5,444 nt of DNA from JBCBZH01 sp039815415. Its GTDB lineage: Bacteria; Bacteroidota; Rhodothermia; Rhodothermales; Rubricoccaceae. Position numbers and translations under genes: made by a program. This document shows, one piece after another, positions 4,627 to 5,444 of the stretch (the first letter of the stretch is position 1; every line of letters starts with the position of its first letter). The stretch covers positions 1-5,444 of the forward strand of contig JBCBZH010000286.1 in NCBI GenBank assembly GCA_039815415.1, read 5' to 3'. The notes beneath the pieces were generated by a model that worked only from the letters and a program-made list of their open reading frames with translations, was not told the origin of the DNA and did no database searches.

Positions 4627-5444
4627 GGCACGACCCACCACAGATAGGCGACGTAGGCGGTCAGCAACACCCCGCCTTCCCAGCGCCGTGTCTTCCCTCC
4701 TGTGGTCAGGAAGATGAGCGTCAGAACGGCGATGAGCACCATAATCGCCAGCACGTCGGGGCCGATATCACTCCCAACGAGGGGGATCGTCAGAGCGGTC
4801 GGACCGAGCACACCGAAGACGTTGAAAATGTTGGATCCCAGGGCGTTGCCCAGTGCAATCTCGCCATGCCCTCGAAACGCCGCCACCACCGTCGTCGCCA
4901 GCTCGGGCAGGCTGGTTCCCAGTGCCACGAGGGTCAGCCCAATGATGGCCTCACTCACCCCGAGTTGGGTCGCCAGTTCGACCGCCCCGGTGAGGAGCAA
5001 GTCTGCGCCGTAGACCAGGAGAGCGATTCCGCCAATCACAAACAGGAGGTTACGCCAGACCGGTGCAGGAACCACGGCATCGGTCTGGACGGCGGGTTCG
5101 CTTCCCTCAGCGATGGAACGGGCCTCAGCCGACGCCTCAGCGCTGCGCTCTTTGCGGGTCTGCTTCCGGGACGCCCGAATGCTCTCGAACGTGTACGCGA
5201 TCGCCGCCGCGAACAGAATGCCTCCCTCAATCCGACCCAACTCGCCATCGATCAGAAAGATGATGAGCAACACCATCGATCCGAGCATCACGGGCATGTC
5301 GTGGCGAACCAGGTTTCGGTCCACGGCCATCGGGCTGATGGATGCCGAGACCCCTACGATCAGTGCCAGGTTCGCAATGTTGGACCCCACCACGCTCCCA
5401 ATGGCGACGCCGCCCTGCCCAACCAGCGCCGCCTTGACGCTCAC
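4623..5444 (-). CDS. sodium/calcium exchanger, YrbG type (5' end beyond the window)
   Basis: This is the C-terminal 273 residues of an inner-membrane cation exchanger of the CaCA family, probably exporting Ca2+ in exchange for Na+. Such proteins have two inverted alpha-repeats. The end of alpha-1 is visible at about 11-25 (GGVAIGSVVGSNIAN), and alpha-2 is complete at about 169-214 (GLTLVALGTSLPELATT, then GNALGSNIFN). Hydrophobic segments lie at about 14-38, 50-66, 75-89, 131-150, 160-180, 200-222, 229-248 and 256-273. A charged loop at about 90-130 separates the two halves. The frame is open to the window end, and its last codon there is GTG, which reads as the valine before SVKAAL in the family pattern PELxVS. 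It is therefore an internal codon, not the start, and roughly the first 55-60 residues are missing. The stop overlaps the aroK start by 4 bp. Ion selectivity cannot be read from sequence alone. Confidence 0.92.
   Translation of the reverse strand: MSVKAALVGQGGVAIGSVVGSNIANLALIVGVSASISPMAVDRNLVRHDMPVMLGSMVLLIIFLIDGELGRIEGGILFAAAIAYTFESIRASRKQTRKERSAEASAEARSIAEGSEPAVQTDAVVPAPVWRNLLFVIGGIALLVYGADLLLTGAVELATQLGVSEAIIGLTLVALGTSLPELATTVVAAFRGHGEIALGNALGSNIFNVFGVLGPTALTIPLVGSDIGPDVLAIMVLIAVLTLIFLTTGGKTRRWEGGVLLTAYVAYLWWVVP

Noticed and set aside
5442..5444. True start of the exchanger at the terminal GTG
   Set aside because: It falls in the middle of the conserved alpha-1 repeat, so it is an internal valine and the gene continues beyond the window.

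Overview
This is a GC-rich stretch of bacterial chromosome holding six protein genes, one of them cut by the window edge. All look like ordinary cellular genes; I see no phage, plasmid, CRISPR or rRNA/tRNA content. The organism is most likely in the Bacteroidota/Rhodothermota neighbourhood. The reasons are a Rho factor with a long, charged, low-complexity N-terminal tail, an RNase HII whose active-site loop reads GRGCLAGPV as in many Bacteroidota, and three gene starts without a Shine-Dalgarno sequence. This placement is an inference from motif style, not a database result.

Layout, left to right. Positions 1-460 hold a small four-helix-bundle (23S rRNA intervening-sequence/S23 family) gene on the minus strand. 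It lies between two short arrays of a 9-bp unit that point toward each other. Positions 461-1240 hold radC (minus). Positions 1241-1364 form a structured spacer with a probable rho terminator hairpin, a perfect 12-bp inverted repeat around it, and a small hairpin at the radC start. Positions 1365-2903 hold rho (minus). Positions 2904-3326 are a 423-bp divergent spacer between rho and rnhB. Positions 3327-3920 hold rnhB (plus, RNase HII). Positions 3921-4077 are a convergent spacer rich in inverted copies of a CGCCAGCTCGA-like motif. Positions 4078-4626 hold aroK (shikimate kinase, minus), and 4623 to the window edge holds the C-terminal part of a YrbG-type sodium/calcium exchanger (minus). The exchanger stop and the aroK start overlap as GTGA, so the two are probably one translationally coupled operon.

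How the genes relate. Rho (transcription termination) and RNase HII (removal of ribonucleotides from DNA) are divergently arranged and both bear on RNA-DNA conflict and genome integrity. RadC is traditionally linked to repair, but its function is unsettled. AroK is core aromatic biosynthesis and the exchanger is ion homeostasis. There is no clear shared pathway.

The best candidate for something under-described is the four-helix-bundle gene with its inward-facing 9-bp arrays, which looks like a compact repeat-bounded cassette. Second is the Rho protein, in which a basic/acidic disordered tail replaces the usual N-terminal helical domain. Third are the recurring inverted motifs directly after stop codons.
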